A stretch of DNA of 64,000 bases from Corydoras sp. C115 (taxonomy: Eukaryota > Chordata > Actinopteri > Siluriformes > Callichthyidae), in the NCBI GenBank assembly GCA_019802505.1, contig JAFMOC010000002.1, positions 6,184,501 to 6,248,500 on the forward strand, written 5' to 3'. A program made the translations under genes and the position numbers. Positions 31,839 through 45,600 of this stretch are shown here, one piece after another. Position 1 is the first letter of the stretch. Each line of letters starts with the position of its first letter. A model generated the notes under the pieces. That model worked only from the letters and a program-made list of their open reading frames with translations. It made no database searches and was not told the origin of the DNA.

Positions 31839-33000
31839 TTTTTGGCTTTGTATTGCACATAAATGTGAAGAATGGTACCAATTTTTATTTACATTCTTCT
31901 CTTTGAACTTTAGTTTCAGTCTCATCAAAAAATTGGTGAAAGGCAGAGTGCAAAACATACAAAACAAATAGTCTACATGCTTTATGGATACGCTTTTATT
32001 TTCTGCATACTTTGAACACCTGAACCTGGAAACTTTAAAAATGAAAATTAATAGGCATTTCCTTAAATATAAGCCACCTATTATTTAATGGTTTACAGAT
32101 GCCACAACAGAGATTGTTGGCCATTTTAGCAACTGGCCCTCAGCGTACTCAAATATACCAGAGGCTAATTACTGTTGGTAAAGTGCTATAGCAATACACT
32201 GACTCCATATGTTCATTTCAGATACTCCAAAAATTTTTTTTTTGACTTTACACACAGACTTTAATGAGGAGTTATTTGTAAACATTTTTTTTTTTATTAC
32301 AATTTTATTTTTAATTATTTAGTGGTCTAAGGGATAATATATGTACATTAACAGACTATTAGCACGGTAAACATAATGTTTCTGCTCTAAACATCAGTCA
32401 AACCCAGTCTAACAAGGACTATTTTTAGTGTTTATTTATAGTAATATTCAGTGTTTCTTCTCTCTTGATTTTTGAATCTTATAATTCCAATATAAAGTAT
32501 ATTAGACAAAACAACAAGTATTTTATCAAATAGAATAATTAATTATTTCCCAAGAAGATGCAATAGCCATTGTGGCACCATTTACAATATACAATATAGT
32601 TTTCAATATACTGTACTAAATGCAAAAAAACATAATCAGGAGAAACTGCAACAGGCTGCATGCACAGCTTGAACATGTGCACTCCTGTATTCACAAGAGA
32701 GACCCATTCATGAAGTTTAATTAATTCCTGTGCACTTGAAGAAAAACAGGTTGGATATGTTTTTAAACAACAATTTGAATATGGTTTGTATGAAAAGTTT
32801 AAATGAAATCATTCTAAATTCTTAAACATTCAAATATTTCTTAATATGTATGACTGATGACATTCAATGCCTGATAAAGAAGTCATCTAGCTAAACAAAA
32901 TGGAAAATCATTTTGTAAGAGCAGGATGGTAATTCATTTTAACATGCTAGTAATCATTTTTTTAATTAAAGAGTGTTAATTATAAATAGTTTTTACTTAC

Positions 33001-33042
33001 CTGTTAAGATTATCACATGGATTGTCACATAGAATCCACAAT
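33001..33042 (-). other. abcb5: abcb5 5' non-coding exon 1 (approximate start)
   Basis: A strong donor (cttaacag|gtaagtaaaa on the minus strand) ends the exon at 33001. A TATA-like CTATAAAG at 33075-33068 places the likely start near 33040. Splices to the exon at 31147, leaving a first intron of about 1.85 kb. Confidence 0.5.
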
Positions 33043-33067
33043 TCTCTCCTGTGACATTTCGGCAGTG

Positions 33068-33075
33068 CTTTATAG
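33068..33075 (-). promoter_or_regulatory. abcb5: abcb5 TATA box candidate
   Basis: CTATAAAG on the minus strand, 67 nt upstream of the exon 1 donor, a spacing that fits a short non-coding first exon. Confidence 0.5.
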
Positions 33076-33469
33076 ACTACAGTGCGTCAACATCCTGGAA
33101 ACACACCTCCAGAACTGTGTCACAAGTCATAAGCAAAACCAAGTGGGAGGGACCAAAAATTTCAAAGAAACCTAATGACAATTGTCTGTATACTATAAGC
33201 TGTGTGTTTATGTACATACTTGATTTTTGTTTCACAGTTTTTACAGTAACACAAAACTTTTCTAACCATTTTACTGACATTGTTTAGATCATGTTTACTT
33301 TCACTTAATGGCACAAGTTGGAATACCCATAATCAATGTATTGTGGTAGTCCAGGTGCTTTGACAAACATTATAACAGCCCTCTCAGTCAGAAGTGGTGT
33401 GATTTTTAAATTAAGCAATAGTCGAAATAAATACATAATAGTTTTCTAAAAATGCATATAATTTAACCA

Positions 33470-33817
33470 TACACTACCTGCCCAAAAAAATTTCACCGCT
33501 GGACTAGGCACCATTATTGCTATGATCTGGGGTTGCTGCAGTTGGTCAGGTCTAGGTTCAGCAAGGTTATGTGCCCAAAGAACGAGATAAGCTGACTACC
33601 TGAATGTATGAAATTGACTATAAGGTTATTTAAATAATAGATTTTACCTTTCCATATTCCAAGAATTAATGTAACTCTGGACAGAAAGAAATGTTGACAT
33701 TGCAGAAGCTTGCAAAAACGATGCCCTAACAAATAATTTCAACAAATAATTTCCGTAATTAATGCAAAAGGTGGGCCAATGTAATCATACAGTGTGTTAC
33801 CTTTTTTTGGCCAGTCA
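33470..33817. mobile_element. internally deleted Tc1/mariner-like element
   Basis: Bounded by 'tacactacctgcccaaaaaaa' and its imperfect inverse 'ctttttttggccagtca'. The interior matches a common fish transposase gene end ('ggggttgctgcagttggtca', 'ggtctaggttcagcaaggtt'). It is related to the relic at 45655-46113. Confidence 0.65.
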
Positions 33818-36800
33818 GATTATCTGTGACTTATGCTTGAGTATGTAGTTTGGCTTAGGTGTAAAGGTGATAACCAAACCAAGCTAAAAACAAAAAAAAA
33901 AGTTTAAATGCTATTTTAATAATGTGTAAAAATGTGTTTAGATCCTTCACTGCTTATTGAATAAAATTGATGTGAAAAATGTTATATGCATCAATTATTA
34001 ATTGTAAACTAAAGAAATCTAATAAACTTAAATCAGTGGAAATTACCCTGTTGCTGTAGCACTATTTGTATTTCTATTTGTTGTTGATGCTGTTGATTTT
34101 TGCTAACCGTGTTAAGAGTAATTAATAATGTGCAGATATACAGAATATTTTACTTATTTATAAATATACTTTATTAATTACATGCTTATTTTAAACAGAA
34201 GAAAATGTTAATGACAATCACTGAATTGTTACACAATGACTTGGTGTAGTGGGAATTATAATTACAGATAATTATCAAACTGGCTTTACAGTTATGGGAC
34301 AAAGGTTCACAGAACTAAACTTTGTTGAACTTCTGCAAATGCTGAAAGATGGATGACAGACTTGCACTCAGTTAAATCAGAATGTTGATCTTGTCTTATA
34401 TCTAGTCATTGTCTCTATTGCATCACAGGCAACATTCCATTATATCAAATACCATTATATCAACTACAGTATGTACAGAGAAAAAAAGAGTATTACATAA
34501 GATTTATTCGAAGCTAGTATGCAGTGTTACAGTGTTGTAATTAGATCCATTTTCCTTACATTGAATTAGCATAATTTTCATCATATGACATACATGTTGC
34601 ACTTTCATTTGTACTTTCATTTATCCTAGTTAGGGTTGTGTAGTATCTATTGGGTAAAAGGGAAGATACACAAAAAGATTTACACACATTCAACACTAGG
34701 GGCAATTATCTCCAATTTACCCATGGAAATACATGCACACATAAAAAAAAAAAAATAATAAAAAAAAAGATGCGAATTCCACAAAAGTCACTTCACTGCA
34801 CTAGAGTGCTTCAGTGGTTTCAAATATATGAATGGTATATATATAAAATAATATAGTAATAATAATATAATATGTATAAAATAACATAGTATTCAGTCTA
34901 CATTTATTAAAAATGTATTATGCAAAATGTTGTTTTAGAGGGAGCCTTCTAAAACAAAATGTAACTGCCACCATTCTGCTACCTTTGTCCTTGTTGTACC
35001 AGCATCTGTCATCTATATCCTTATCTGGTGTTAACTGTATGTACTCCAGGAAAGGACAACAAACCTTTTTAGCACATCAAAAACAAGAGCGTATCTTGAC
35101 ATTCCTGCTTGGCATAACCTCTGTACACCAAGTGATCTCACCTGATGAGGGTGTAGCATTTATCACCATCTGGTTGCATATTATGGATTGCACATAAACT
35201 TGTAGAACCTGATTCGTTCCATGCTCCCTCCACTGATGTTAAAATGCCTGTAGCTATACTGGTTTACAGTAAAAAATATTGCCTATTTAGCACTAAATTA
35301 TATCACATTATGTTCAGCCTTAATTAATTGCGTCTAACCACAGTAAATCAGGAATTGAGAAACATATTTAACTATTTTACAAATTTAAAGTAATGAATGT
35401 ATGTTAACCTCATCTGTTTTGGTTTACTGTTCAAATAAATTGTCTGATTCAGTTCAACTGAAAAAAACATATGGAAATGAAGTCATGAATAGTTGGATGA
35501 TAAATGATAAAACAGAGCAGCCGCTGAGAAATTCTGAGAAACAAATTGAAATGACCCCTGAACAGCTAAAATAAATTAGTCATTGACGTCTTTTAACACA
35601 AACCTAATCATATCTATCTTTAGAATCTAGAATTCATAAATCTTCTGGGGACAGAATGTGACTCGAAAATCCAGTTGCCTTTTTTGTCACTCTGGGTGGT
35701 ATGGAATTTGTTAAAAATTATATTTTTTTGTTTAAGGACTGCGGTTTAAGAGTGTTTGCTGAATAAATTAAAATACTGTACAAAGTTTGTGGGAATAGTA
35801 AAAGTATTATTGATCTTGCACATTATTGATACAAAATCACGCAGCATGCCAAACTACAAAGCTGTAATCTCAAATTTATATAGCAAGTCTTTTATTACAT
35901 AATGAGACAGAAGCAAGTAAGAGCTGAGGTCAACTGGAAAGCAATGATAACTTCAGTAGAGTCTTGAAGCAACCAACCAAATAAAAGGTCTACATTGTTT
36001 TGGCATATGTACATCCAAATGAACTGATCCTAATTTAAGGGAAGGGTAGGTAAAATTTTATGTTGTACACTGCTATTTCTAGAAAGTATATTGAGGAATG
36101 AATGCATGTAAAACTTTAAGATATGAATTTAAAAATAAGAATAATTTAGCATTCTTACTGCGTACAATGCTTAGCAATGAGGTGAGAGTGTCCTTTTTTA
36201 TTTTATAATATGCCATTCATATTTAATTGAAGACAGAACTGGACTACCGGTAGGCGAGTCAAGCCCACACATTTTACACCTATAAAGCCATGCTGTTGTA
36301 TGTCATGTGGAATAAGGCCTGATGTCGTCAAGCTAAAAAGTAAACAATGTATCCAAAAATATATTTTTAAACAATGCAGCCTAATGGGTTAATGGTTGCA
36401 CATTTTCAGCAGGGATATTTAACTTGGCCCTTATACACCAAAATTTTATCTGACTTTGTTTCATGATATGAACTGTGGATGACTTCAGAATCAGATTCAG
36501 AGTACTTTATTTATCCCTGGAGGGAAATTGCAGTTTTACCTTAAAAAGTATTGTCTAACTAATTGACTAACAATAGACTCTCGGACATGTTTTTTTTCTT
36601 GCAATATCTATCCTTTTGGCAAATGTTCTTTTTACATTCAAAATTGATACCTTTACTTGTTATGAAAACATCTGAAAACATTGTTAGATTTCTCAGAAAA
36701 GCAATTCTTTATGATTTAGTCTTTTTTCATTAATTATTGTTTCACCTTTCTTGAAAATGGGGTTTGTAGAAAAAGTGGCATGCACCATTAAACATATGCC

Positions 36801-38280
36801 TTGATTTAACCAGTAGATGCCAGTATTTACCTATCTTAGATTTAGTGTGCAACATAAATCTCAAAAATATTTTCAGTATTTACTCCAAATAATTATGAGT
36901 TATAGTAGTGATCATAATAGGAGATTCATGTAACATAATTTACAGAAGGTGAACCAAGCTACTTTTTTTGCCTATAATCCATACAGAAATGTCATGTAAA
37001 ATGAAAGAATGCTGATACCACAAAATAAAATATAAAAAATATCGGTGGTCCTGTAATATGGGTTTGGAACTTCAGCTAATAAAATAGATGAATGCATTTT
37101 ACGAGTTAGACCATCTACAGCCACATATTAATAGGCCAAAAAAAGTATAGACATTAACTAACTAAATTAAGAACTTGTCTCGTGTCACTTCTGTATAACC
37201 AAATTCCACATGCATTTTCCTTAATTTCCAAGAAAATTCTGCTCTATATTATTAGAATGCCTAAAAGTATAAAAGAAGTAAAAGGAATCTATTGTGTTTA
37301 ACATGAATAAGTACAGACTAATGTGATCATGTGATGTGAACATATAAATATAAATCTGAGTGAATTCTAAAGCTGGATCAATAGAATATCATATTATAGT
37401 AATGATATATTTTGAAGCACTATACCTATTTTTTTCCAAAATGCTGTGCTGCCAAACATTTGGAAAGGGAAATGTCAGAGACTCAAGATAACACTCAGCC
37501 ATTTGTTAAACTTTAAACCATGCATGTGTGTTTGAAGAACAGTTGAATTTAAATAAGTTAATTATTTATGATGGTCTACCCACAATGAAATTTACTGACC
37601 TTTTGGTAGCCATTTGGATTTGTGTTATCGATTTCAGTATTAACAAAACCCAATGACGTCTTTGTGCCCTAAACTAGTAGCTAATTTTTATGGCGTAATT
37701 AAGGAGTTCAAGTACACGCCAAACACTTAATTGGTAGTTAACCATTTAAGTATTCTTTAGTTCACAAGGTCGCTTTTATATTTTTAAGGGTAAGCAAAGG
37801 AGCTATATCTCCACTGCTTTGTATTTAACAGTCTGTACACTGTGAGCTTTGAATTAAATTTTATTTTAAATGTGATAGTCTATTTAGTTTTTCTTGCTCT
37901 AAATTTAGCTGATTCGCAGAAAAGACATCCACAGCAGCCGAGTTATTCGTAAGCGGTTGTGTTGTTGACATTGTAAACGTGCTTAATGAGCCGAGACTAG
38001 AGTTTTTCCAGCAGTATATTTACATGGGAACTATTTGAATAGTGAACATTAGCTACTTTTCTGTTAGGCTACAGAAACTCTTCATTCCTGTGCTTAAAAC
38101 ACGAACACATCTTAAAACACGTGGGCTTTATGGTGGATACAAAGCATGTATATGCTAGAGTTTAAGATTTTAAAGACTCATCAAAATGGTGTGATTAATT
38201 GTACAAAAAAAACTGTGGTCCCACGGATACCGAAACTACCTTGGTTTCAGGTGTTGCAACGCCCGAGACAATATGCAGAG
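33818..38280. other. abcb5-macc1 spacer, no gene recognised
   Basis: AT-rich. In mammals ITGB8 occupies this interval, but no integrin beta exon or Cys-rich EGF-type pattern is seen on either strand. Contains a short interspersed repeat at 36483-36545 and a possible decayed SINE near 34620-34760. The open frame at 34913-35197 shows no family resemblance. Confidence 0.5.
36483..36545 (+). repeat. short fish interspersed repeat
   Basis: Contains 'cagaatcagattcagagtac' and 'tttatttatccctgga' then 'gggaaattgcag', a widely dispersed motif seen in many fish genomes at the end of non-autonomous elements. Confidence 0.55.
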
Positions 38281-38301
38281 GAGCGCTATGGGAACTGCAG
38301 T
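38281..38301 (-). promoter_or_regulatory. ZNF143/THAP11-type motif, minus orientation
   Basis: The complement reads AACTGCAGTTCCCATAGCGC, close to the SBS consensus ACTACAATTCCCAGAATGCA bound by ZNF143 (with THAP11/HCFC1). Such motifs sit mainly at promoters. Confidence 0.55.
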
Positions 38302-38354
38302 TATTATCCAAAGGGTGAGTTCCTTGGCTTCATTGATTGAACTGCTTTTTCACA

Positions 38355-38374
38355 ACTACAATTCCCAGAATGCA
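38355..38374 (+). promoter_or_regulatory. ZNF143/THAP11-type motif, consensus match
   Basis: ACTACAATTCCCAGAATGCA, essentially the vertebrate ZNF143 (SBS) consensus, 54 bp from an opposite-facing copy. It marks the likely macc1 promoter or a bidirectional promoter. Confidence 0.7.
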
Positions 38375-38520
38375 TTATTTTACTCCACACGTCGTCGTTC
38401 AAACAACGTGCAAGGTGTTTGGCTCTCGACACATTATTGTTCTTTTTTTTGGTTTGTTTTGTTTTTTGTTTCATTAAAAGTTTGTCAGCGAACACCGCAG
38501 CGGAAACCCGTGTTTAGGTG
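38375..38520 (+). other. macc1: probable macc1 non-coding first exon
   Basis: CpG-bearing sequence after the ZNF143-type sites, ending at a good donor (ccgtgtttag|gtgagt at 38520/38521). It would splice to the acceptor at 41166, leaving 11 nt of leader before the macc1 ATG. The start point is not defined by sequence, and a T-rich stretch at 38430-38470 lies within. Confidence 0.4.
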
Positions 38521-39084
38521 AGTGTTATTTAAGTTTTTAATAAGTTAAAGTCACACGTCCTTTAGTATCTTATAAATGTATAGTTGATTGCGCCTTCCGA
38601 ACTTCATATGCAGTTTGCTAGGAGTGTGTAAGACGAAAAACACATTAAGTTACTTTACTCCGCTGTATATTAAATAAAACTTGACGATCAGACATACTTT
38701 TGTGTTCGTTTCAAATCTTTAATGACTACTGACGCAGGGTTTTCAATTTGCTCCGTGACGTAAAAAGGAACAGGAACGTCAAAGAGATTGTATGAAACCA
38801 AATCTACCAAAATTAACCTTTACAATATCTCCAATTACCATTGATTTTAAATTAGAAAATGGATGCCTGCGGCTAAATTAAGATTTTAAAAGGTGAAAAC
38901 ACTTGTTTTTCCTCTTCTACAACTAAAGAGAAAATGAAGCAAAAGCTTTAATTGAAATAAGGGGTCGAGTTCCATCTCGAAAATAAATCCCAGCTTTTGG
39001 CCGACATAGTTAAGCATGGTAACATCAAAAGCACTTAAAGAGAAAAACTCATTCAAAATATAGTTTTTTTTTGTATATTTATTT

Positions 39085-39292
<208 letters not shown>

Positions 39293-39851
39293 GAGAGAAA
39301 GAAGGAGAGCGAGAGCGAAGAGCGTTGGTCTATGATGACTGACCCTGTATTCTGTATTCCAACCCAAACTATTACGTTGGGATGCCTGTAAGTCACTTTG
39401 AATAAAAGTTTCTTAAATTGTACAAAGTAGTTGATTGTTTATTCTAAAGCACTTTAATAGCAACAGATTTGCCTTCAGACATGTCAAACTACTTTGAGCA
39501 TATAGTAATATACAACTTTTAAAAAAACTTAAAAAAAAAAAAAAAAAAAATTACAATTTTGCTTGCATTTGTGATGTAGCCAAACAGGTGCATGGTTTTG
39601 CCTGTGGGTGTGTTTGTTTTTGTGTGTGTTTGTGATAATGCAGAAGTATTTAATATTAGTGTTTCCCTGCAATGCTCATTTTCATCATATCTGTTAGTGA
39701 GCTTTATTAATGTAGTGAACTGCTGTTTAAAAAAAAGCAGAGGTGTACATATATTTACTGCTGTAGTTTTGCTGCTGTAATTTTATTGTGTGTTTGTGTG
39801 TGTACGGGTGTGTGCACGTAAAAGTATTGCACACTGAATAAAGACTTCTGT

Positions 39852-40040
39852 TTAAGAACTTAAAGAGGAAGCCTTTTTGGAAATCCAGACAAGCCCAACC
39901 TGTTCTTGTGCAGTAACATAGTAAACCACAAACTTGCACTCATTGTTGATGACACCATGACGATTCATAATAGCAAGGAAAGCACCACACACAGTAGCCC
40001 ACACATAGTGCATTCCCTCTGGGTAATAGAGTATGTTCAA
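39852..40040 (-). other. unassigned open frame, 62 codons
   Basis: Encodes MNILYYPEGMHYVWATV, then a hydrophobic and Cys-containing stretch (ECKFVVYYVTAQEQVG). Composition is protein-like rather than random, but I see no family, splice sites or promoter. It could be a fragment of a decayed transposon or gene. Confidence 0.2.
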
Positions 40041-40409
40041 ACTATTTTAAAATTCTTACATTTTAAAACATTCACTTTAATTTCAGAAAAGAAATGTAGT
40101 CCTGTTGTATTACCTTTTAACACTACGCAACATTAACATGAAATTAGGTCTTGAATAAATTATCAATCATTAAAAAAATAAGGAAGTTGGAATATGTTGT
40201 CAGTTATTATCAAATTTTTAGATTTCACATCAAATGGTAGATCAAAATAACATCAAGAACTAGCAGTACATGGTCGCAATTAGAAAGTCATCATGATGCT
40301 TTCTACCTGTGTAAAGACAACCTTGCTAACTGAATAAGACTGATATTGTTCTAGAAACCTACTAATAGACCAGTGGATAATTAGAAAATTATCTCACATT
40401 ATTGAAGTA

Positions 40410-40482
40410 CATTTACATTTAGTCATTTAGCAGACGCTTTTATCCAAAGCGACTTACAAATGAGAACACCACAAGTCAGAAG
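40410..40482 (-). repeat. SINE tail fragment (second family)
   Basis: Complement of the 'gtcgctttggataaaagcgt' and 'ctgctaaatgac' tail, followed by 'tgagaacaccacaag'. The SINE head is absent. Confidence 0.75.
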
Positions 40483-40742
40483 CCATATTGGAAGTTTATT
40501 CCAATATGGTGTCATAGTAAGTCTAGATTGCACCATGCAAGAGAGGATAACACTTTAAATGTATAGTGATACATGAGCATATGTAATAAAAAATAATTTA
40601 TTTTCAAACAAAGATCAAATCAAATTACAATATACATGTAAAAATACTGCATACTTACTCTAAGACATATATATTTATGTGTATTTATATTTATATGTAT
40701 ATTTTTCACCTTTTGTTCTTTGTAGTAAATCTTTATTTAAGG

Positions 40743-41094
40743 AGGGCGGCGCGGTGGCTTAGTGGTTAGCACTTTCGCCTCTCAGCGCTAGGGATTCCCG
40801 GTTTGAATCTCAATCTGGGTGGAGTTTCCATGTTCTCCCCGTGTCCGCATGGGTTTCCTTTGGGTTCTCCGGTTTCCTCCCATAATCCAAAAACATGGAT
40901 CAGTCAATTGAATTCCCCAAATTACCCCATATAGAGTGTGAGTCTGTGTGAATGAGTGTGTGCCCAGCGATAGATTGGCACCCTGTCCTGGGTGTATCTG
41001 CCCAGTGCCCGAAACATTCTCCCCTGGATGGACATGGGGAACCCCCCCTCGCGACCCTAATAGAGGATAAAGCAGAAGATAATGGATGGATGGA
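40743..41094 (+). repeat. tRNA-derived SINE, cleanest full-length copy
   Basis: Starts 'gagggcggcgcggtggctta', with A box 'TGGCTTAGTGGTTAGCAC', a B-box-like GGTTTGAATC, the entire body and a (GGAT)n tail. It ends 72 bp upstream of the macc1 start exon. Confidence 0.93.
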
Positions 41095-41177
41095 TATATT
41101 TAAGGAAATATTATAACACCTTTAACATTTTTGAAATGCACTCATCTTAAATCTATTTTTTTCCAGATGTAAAAAAA

Positions 41178-41295
41178 ATGGAAACTCTCAGATCTAAGTC
41201 TATACACCGTACTGGGAGTCTACTTCGAAGTCGATCAGAAGGAACACTGATTGACCTGGATGACAATGTAACCATTAACAACAACAGCCTGCATG
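41178..41295 (+). CDS. macc1: macc1 start exon (residues 1-40, last codon split)
   Basis: Exon opens at 41167 after 'tttttttccag'. ATG at 41178 gives METLRSKSIHRTG and SRSEGTLIDLDD. Donor g|gtaatt at 41295/41296. Aligns by eye with the N-terminus of mammalian MACC1 (SxSExxLID). Confidence 0.9.
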
Positions 41296-42606
41296 GTAAT
41301 TATGAACAGATAGTTGTGAAAATAAATATTGTGATTTTTTTTTTCAACAGTAAACTACATATAAATACATATATGATATAATTTAAATAATATACATTTA
41401 AATGTTATCCCTTGGTTTGTGGAAAAATACAGGGTTTTATTAGGGTTTCCCCAGTACAGTAAAAGTAAACTACATGTTACACCTCTGCAATAATCTTGCT
41501 TTTTAATCAGCATATTAGTATATATTATCTAAGCTAAAGAGACATGCTCATTACCACAGATGACACGAAATCTGTGAACATTATTTAAGAGAAAAAGGTC
41601 TTTTGTGTACTTGGAAAAAGTCTTAGATCTTTGCATGTTGCATCTATATATTTGTTTAAAATGTCAATTTTTAATTCTCTGTAATGTGTAAATGTTCTAT
41701 TTTTTCCCTTCTACATCATAAAGTATGTACACTGCAAGTGAAAATTAAGGTTTCCTAGCATTGTAAAATATTCATTTAATGATCATCAATTGCCAATTCT
41801 ACTTTTGTAACAGTGTGTGAAAAACAATTTGGTGAGGAGGAACAAAAAGCTTTCTGAACTCATGCAATGGTGCTATGCTTTAGTCTTTTCAGTTGTAGTT
41901 ATTGATGATGTCAGGAAACCTCTATACTAGTTTTACAAGACTAAGCCCTAGCAATACTTGTTTCACAGGTACGATTTTAAGCCTTGTACCACCTGTTTTT
42001 TCATTTGAACAAAAAAATTATCTCCAGTTAAATGAGGGAAAAGTTGAAATAATGCAATAAAAGTTGGCTTTCTGATGCATGTTAGTGTATAGCCAATGAT
42101 GAATGATGAAGTAAAATAAGTAAACTTAATTATTTCATAGAATAGTTAGTTTACGAACATATTGTAAATCTTTTAATTGGTTCATGAAATATTTATTGCA
42201 TTGTGGGGATTTTTTAAATGTAGTTTTATGCCATTATTTAAGCATTTTCTATATAACATTTTCTATTTTCTATATTTCTATAACTTCATTTTTATATAAA
42301 CTAATGAAGTACAACAAATACAAAACCATATAGATTAATTGAAATGCACTAACATACATACAGTACATGCATATAATCATATTAACAAATTGCTAAAGGA
42401 AGCCAATTTTTTTTTGTCATATATGGTCCTTCACAACACAAATAGCATCAGCCTTATGAAGCCTAATGAAGTTTGGCCATGGACCACTCCAAAATGAAAA
42501 TATCCAAAAAATATTGTTGCCACAAAGTCCATAATACAATACCAGGTTCATAAGGCAGCTTCAAAATATCTTTTTATAATAGCTGTCAAACCAGCCAAAT
42601 TATCAA

Positions 42607-42684
<78 letters not shown>

Positions 42685-45600
42685 CATGACTATGAAAACT
42701 GTAGATTCACGCTAAATTAATCAAAACTATGAATTGGTGGAATCATGGTGGAATCATGTACTTAACAAAAATGTGTAAAAACAACTAAAAATGTCATATT
42801 TTAGGTTTTTCAAAGTAGCTACCTTTTGCTTTGATTACTGCTTTGCACACTCTTGAGCTTCAAGAGGTAGTCACCTCAAATGGTTTTTACTTCACAGGTG
42901 TGCCCTGTCAGCTTTAACATACCATCTGTTGTGTTGTGCCGAAGGTGGACAGTATACAGCTGATAGTCCTACTGAATAGACTGTTAGAATTTGTATCGTG
43001 GCAATAAAATGCAGCTAAGTAAAGAAACACGAGTGGCCATCATTACTTTAGGAAGTGAAGGTCAGTCAGTCTGAAAAATTGGGAAAAGTTTAACTTTGAG
43101 AGTAATGGGGTGCTGCGCCAGATTACCTGGCCTCCACAGTCACAGGACCTGAACCCAATCCAGATGGTTCGGGGTGAGCTGGACCGCAGACTGAAGATAA
43201 AAGGGCCAACAAGTGCTAAGCATCTCTGGGAACTCCTTCAAGACTGTTGGAAAACCATTTTAGGTGACTACCTCTTAAGGCTCATCAATAGAATGCCAAG
43301 AGTGTGCGAAGCAGTAATCAAGGCAAAAGGTGGCTACATTGAAGAACCTAGAATATAAGACATATTTTCATGCTATTTATTTATTTTTCTTCCTAAATCA
43401 ATGTAAAACCAGTCATCAACTAGTAACAAAAGAACTGGACATAAATTCAATTTGGTGTTTAATAGCTCAGAAAATAATTCAATTACAAAAAGTCCAAAAC
43501 AATTATGACTGGACTGTCCCACAAAAATGGCGAAATGTACCAACTAAAAAAAATTTGCATCTATCACAGAACTTCTCAGCACATTTGGAAAACCTGAAGA
43601 GGAGTCATATGTATAATGAATAGTCATATGTATAATGTATAATTTTATATTGAATTAATAGATGTCCCTTTTTTTTTTGGATGATGCAAACACATTTTTC
43701 CAGACTACGTTCCAACAGTTCTTTATCCCAGTCTTAATCCCAAGGGGCAGATCTTTTACTGATATAAGTATATTGTAAAGTGATTTAAACAAGCTCTCAG
43801 GATGACTTGGTTACAGTCAAAAGCTGGACTTATGGGTGGGGCTTTAGTGGGCTATCCCAAGAAATGACGTAAACGCGTAATGCAGATCGAATTCTCATAT
43901 GCATGAAGTAGGACATACCAGAGAGACCAAAATTTCATATTTGAGCTGCTATGGGTCCATTAAACTAAAATCAGACGGAAAATTATATAAATAATTTGAT
44001 AACTTTGAGATGAGGGTAACCAGAGTTGCTAGTCCTATCCAAGCAACAATCAAGTGCCGAATTAAAGTCTTCACCCACTATTAAGTGACTATTTTCTAAA
44101 GTCAACACATTCAATTTCAAATAAATAAAAAATAAAGGGCAACAATATTGGGTGCATATACAGAAACTGTAGTGAATTTAACTTAATCTAAAACAATACC
44201 TGCAAAACACCACCTACCTTCCGAGTCACCACCAGGCAATTCTATATTTAAATGTAATTTCTCTTTTGTTTACATTTGTTTTATTAGAGGTAGAGGAGAT
44301 TGAATAATTTTAAAGTGTTTATTTTGCAATCTATGTACATCGTTGGCTTTTAAATGGGTTTTTTGTATTGATGATATGTCTGCACCAGAGCAGTTTTGGA
44401 AATCAAAGCACTTAAGATTAAGAGGAGCATTACAACTATTCACATTCCATGATATTATGTTTTATTGAGCAGCCAACTATAACCAAGTGAAGATGAACAC
44501 AGAGATGGTCAGGAATAATGCTCCAGAATAACAGAAATGTGAGGAACAAAAAAGAAAGGAAGAGGATATGAAATGTTAATCCAATTGGTACCAATCTATA
44601 TGTAGTGTTTAAAAAAACAGTAAATAAATAAATAAACACAAATGAGGCAAAACACCAGCACGACAGGGCATAAACAGCTGCCCTGCAAATGCTGGTTGGA
44701 ATTGAGCAAAAAGACAACCCATTCCCCCATTTCTCATAAAATAGCATATCAAGGGAAAGAAACAAAATAAGAGAAAAGGCTTGTAAGATCGCACCCAATA
44801 AATCTTTACCAATAGTACAAACGCACACATCACATGTCAGTCTATGCATTAGGCACATCAGCAGAGACAAAATCAAAGTGTCATCAAAAAAAATCACTGA
44901 GCCTCCTGAGAAGAGGAGATAAAAAAAAGCATTTGAGAGTTGGAAGCTGGTTGGAAATCCGCATCGCCTTATCCGTGGAGTGCTCCGGGAAAAGAATCAA
45001 GTGCACTCCTTTATGAATCACCTGTACACCGGGTTTTCTGTAAGCCTTTAAGATGTTTTGCCTTTAGTGTAGCAAAAGAGTTTAAAGATTAGCGTGTGTG
45101 GTATAATCCCGGCAGTTGTCATTCAACCGATAGAATCTGATGGGCTTTTTTGATCTCAAGTTGCCTTTTCCCTGAAAGCAAAGAAAACCAGAATGGGAGA
45201 TGTTGCTTGTTCTCCAGTAGATTCACCAGACTGAGATTCAAGTGTTGGTTCCAATCCTCGACTTCTGCCAAACAGTAAAGTGGTTTAGAAAGACCATTAT
45301 GTACAGCCTTAATCACGTCTTATTCCTTTCTTAATCCTTTCTTATTCCCATCTGTACTTTTGCCCAGCATTGCTGACAAAGCATTCAAGACGGGAACATC
45401 GGATAAATTTGCCCCACGCTTTGCATGGAAATAATCCATATCAGCATGAATAGCCTTAACATCTGTACAAAGTTCTGCGAGAGTCAGTTTAAGACTTTTC
45501 TCCCATGAGGTGAGAGACTGGAAAATACTGGACCTGATCCTTGATCTGTGTCTTGATCCTCTACTAGCTTTAGCTAGTAGTCTCCTAGCCTTCTTAGATG

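Noticed and set aside
33818..38280. Search for itgb8 or another gene in the spacer
   Set aside because: No Cys-rich integrin repeats, membrane helix or consistent exon chain was found on either strand.
44436..44897. 153-codon hydrophobic open frame as a membrane protein gene
   Set aside because: It overlaps a decayed LINE in the same direction; its C-terminal end merges with the ORF2 endonuclease start, and the hydrophobicity comes from T-rich sequence.
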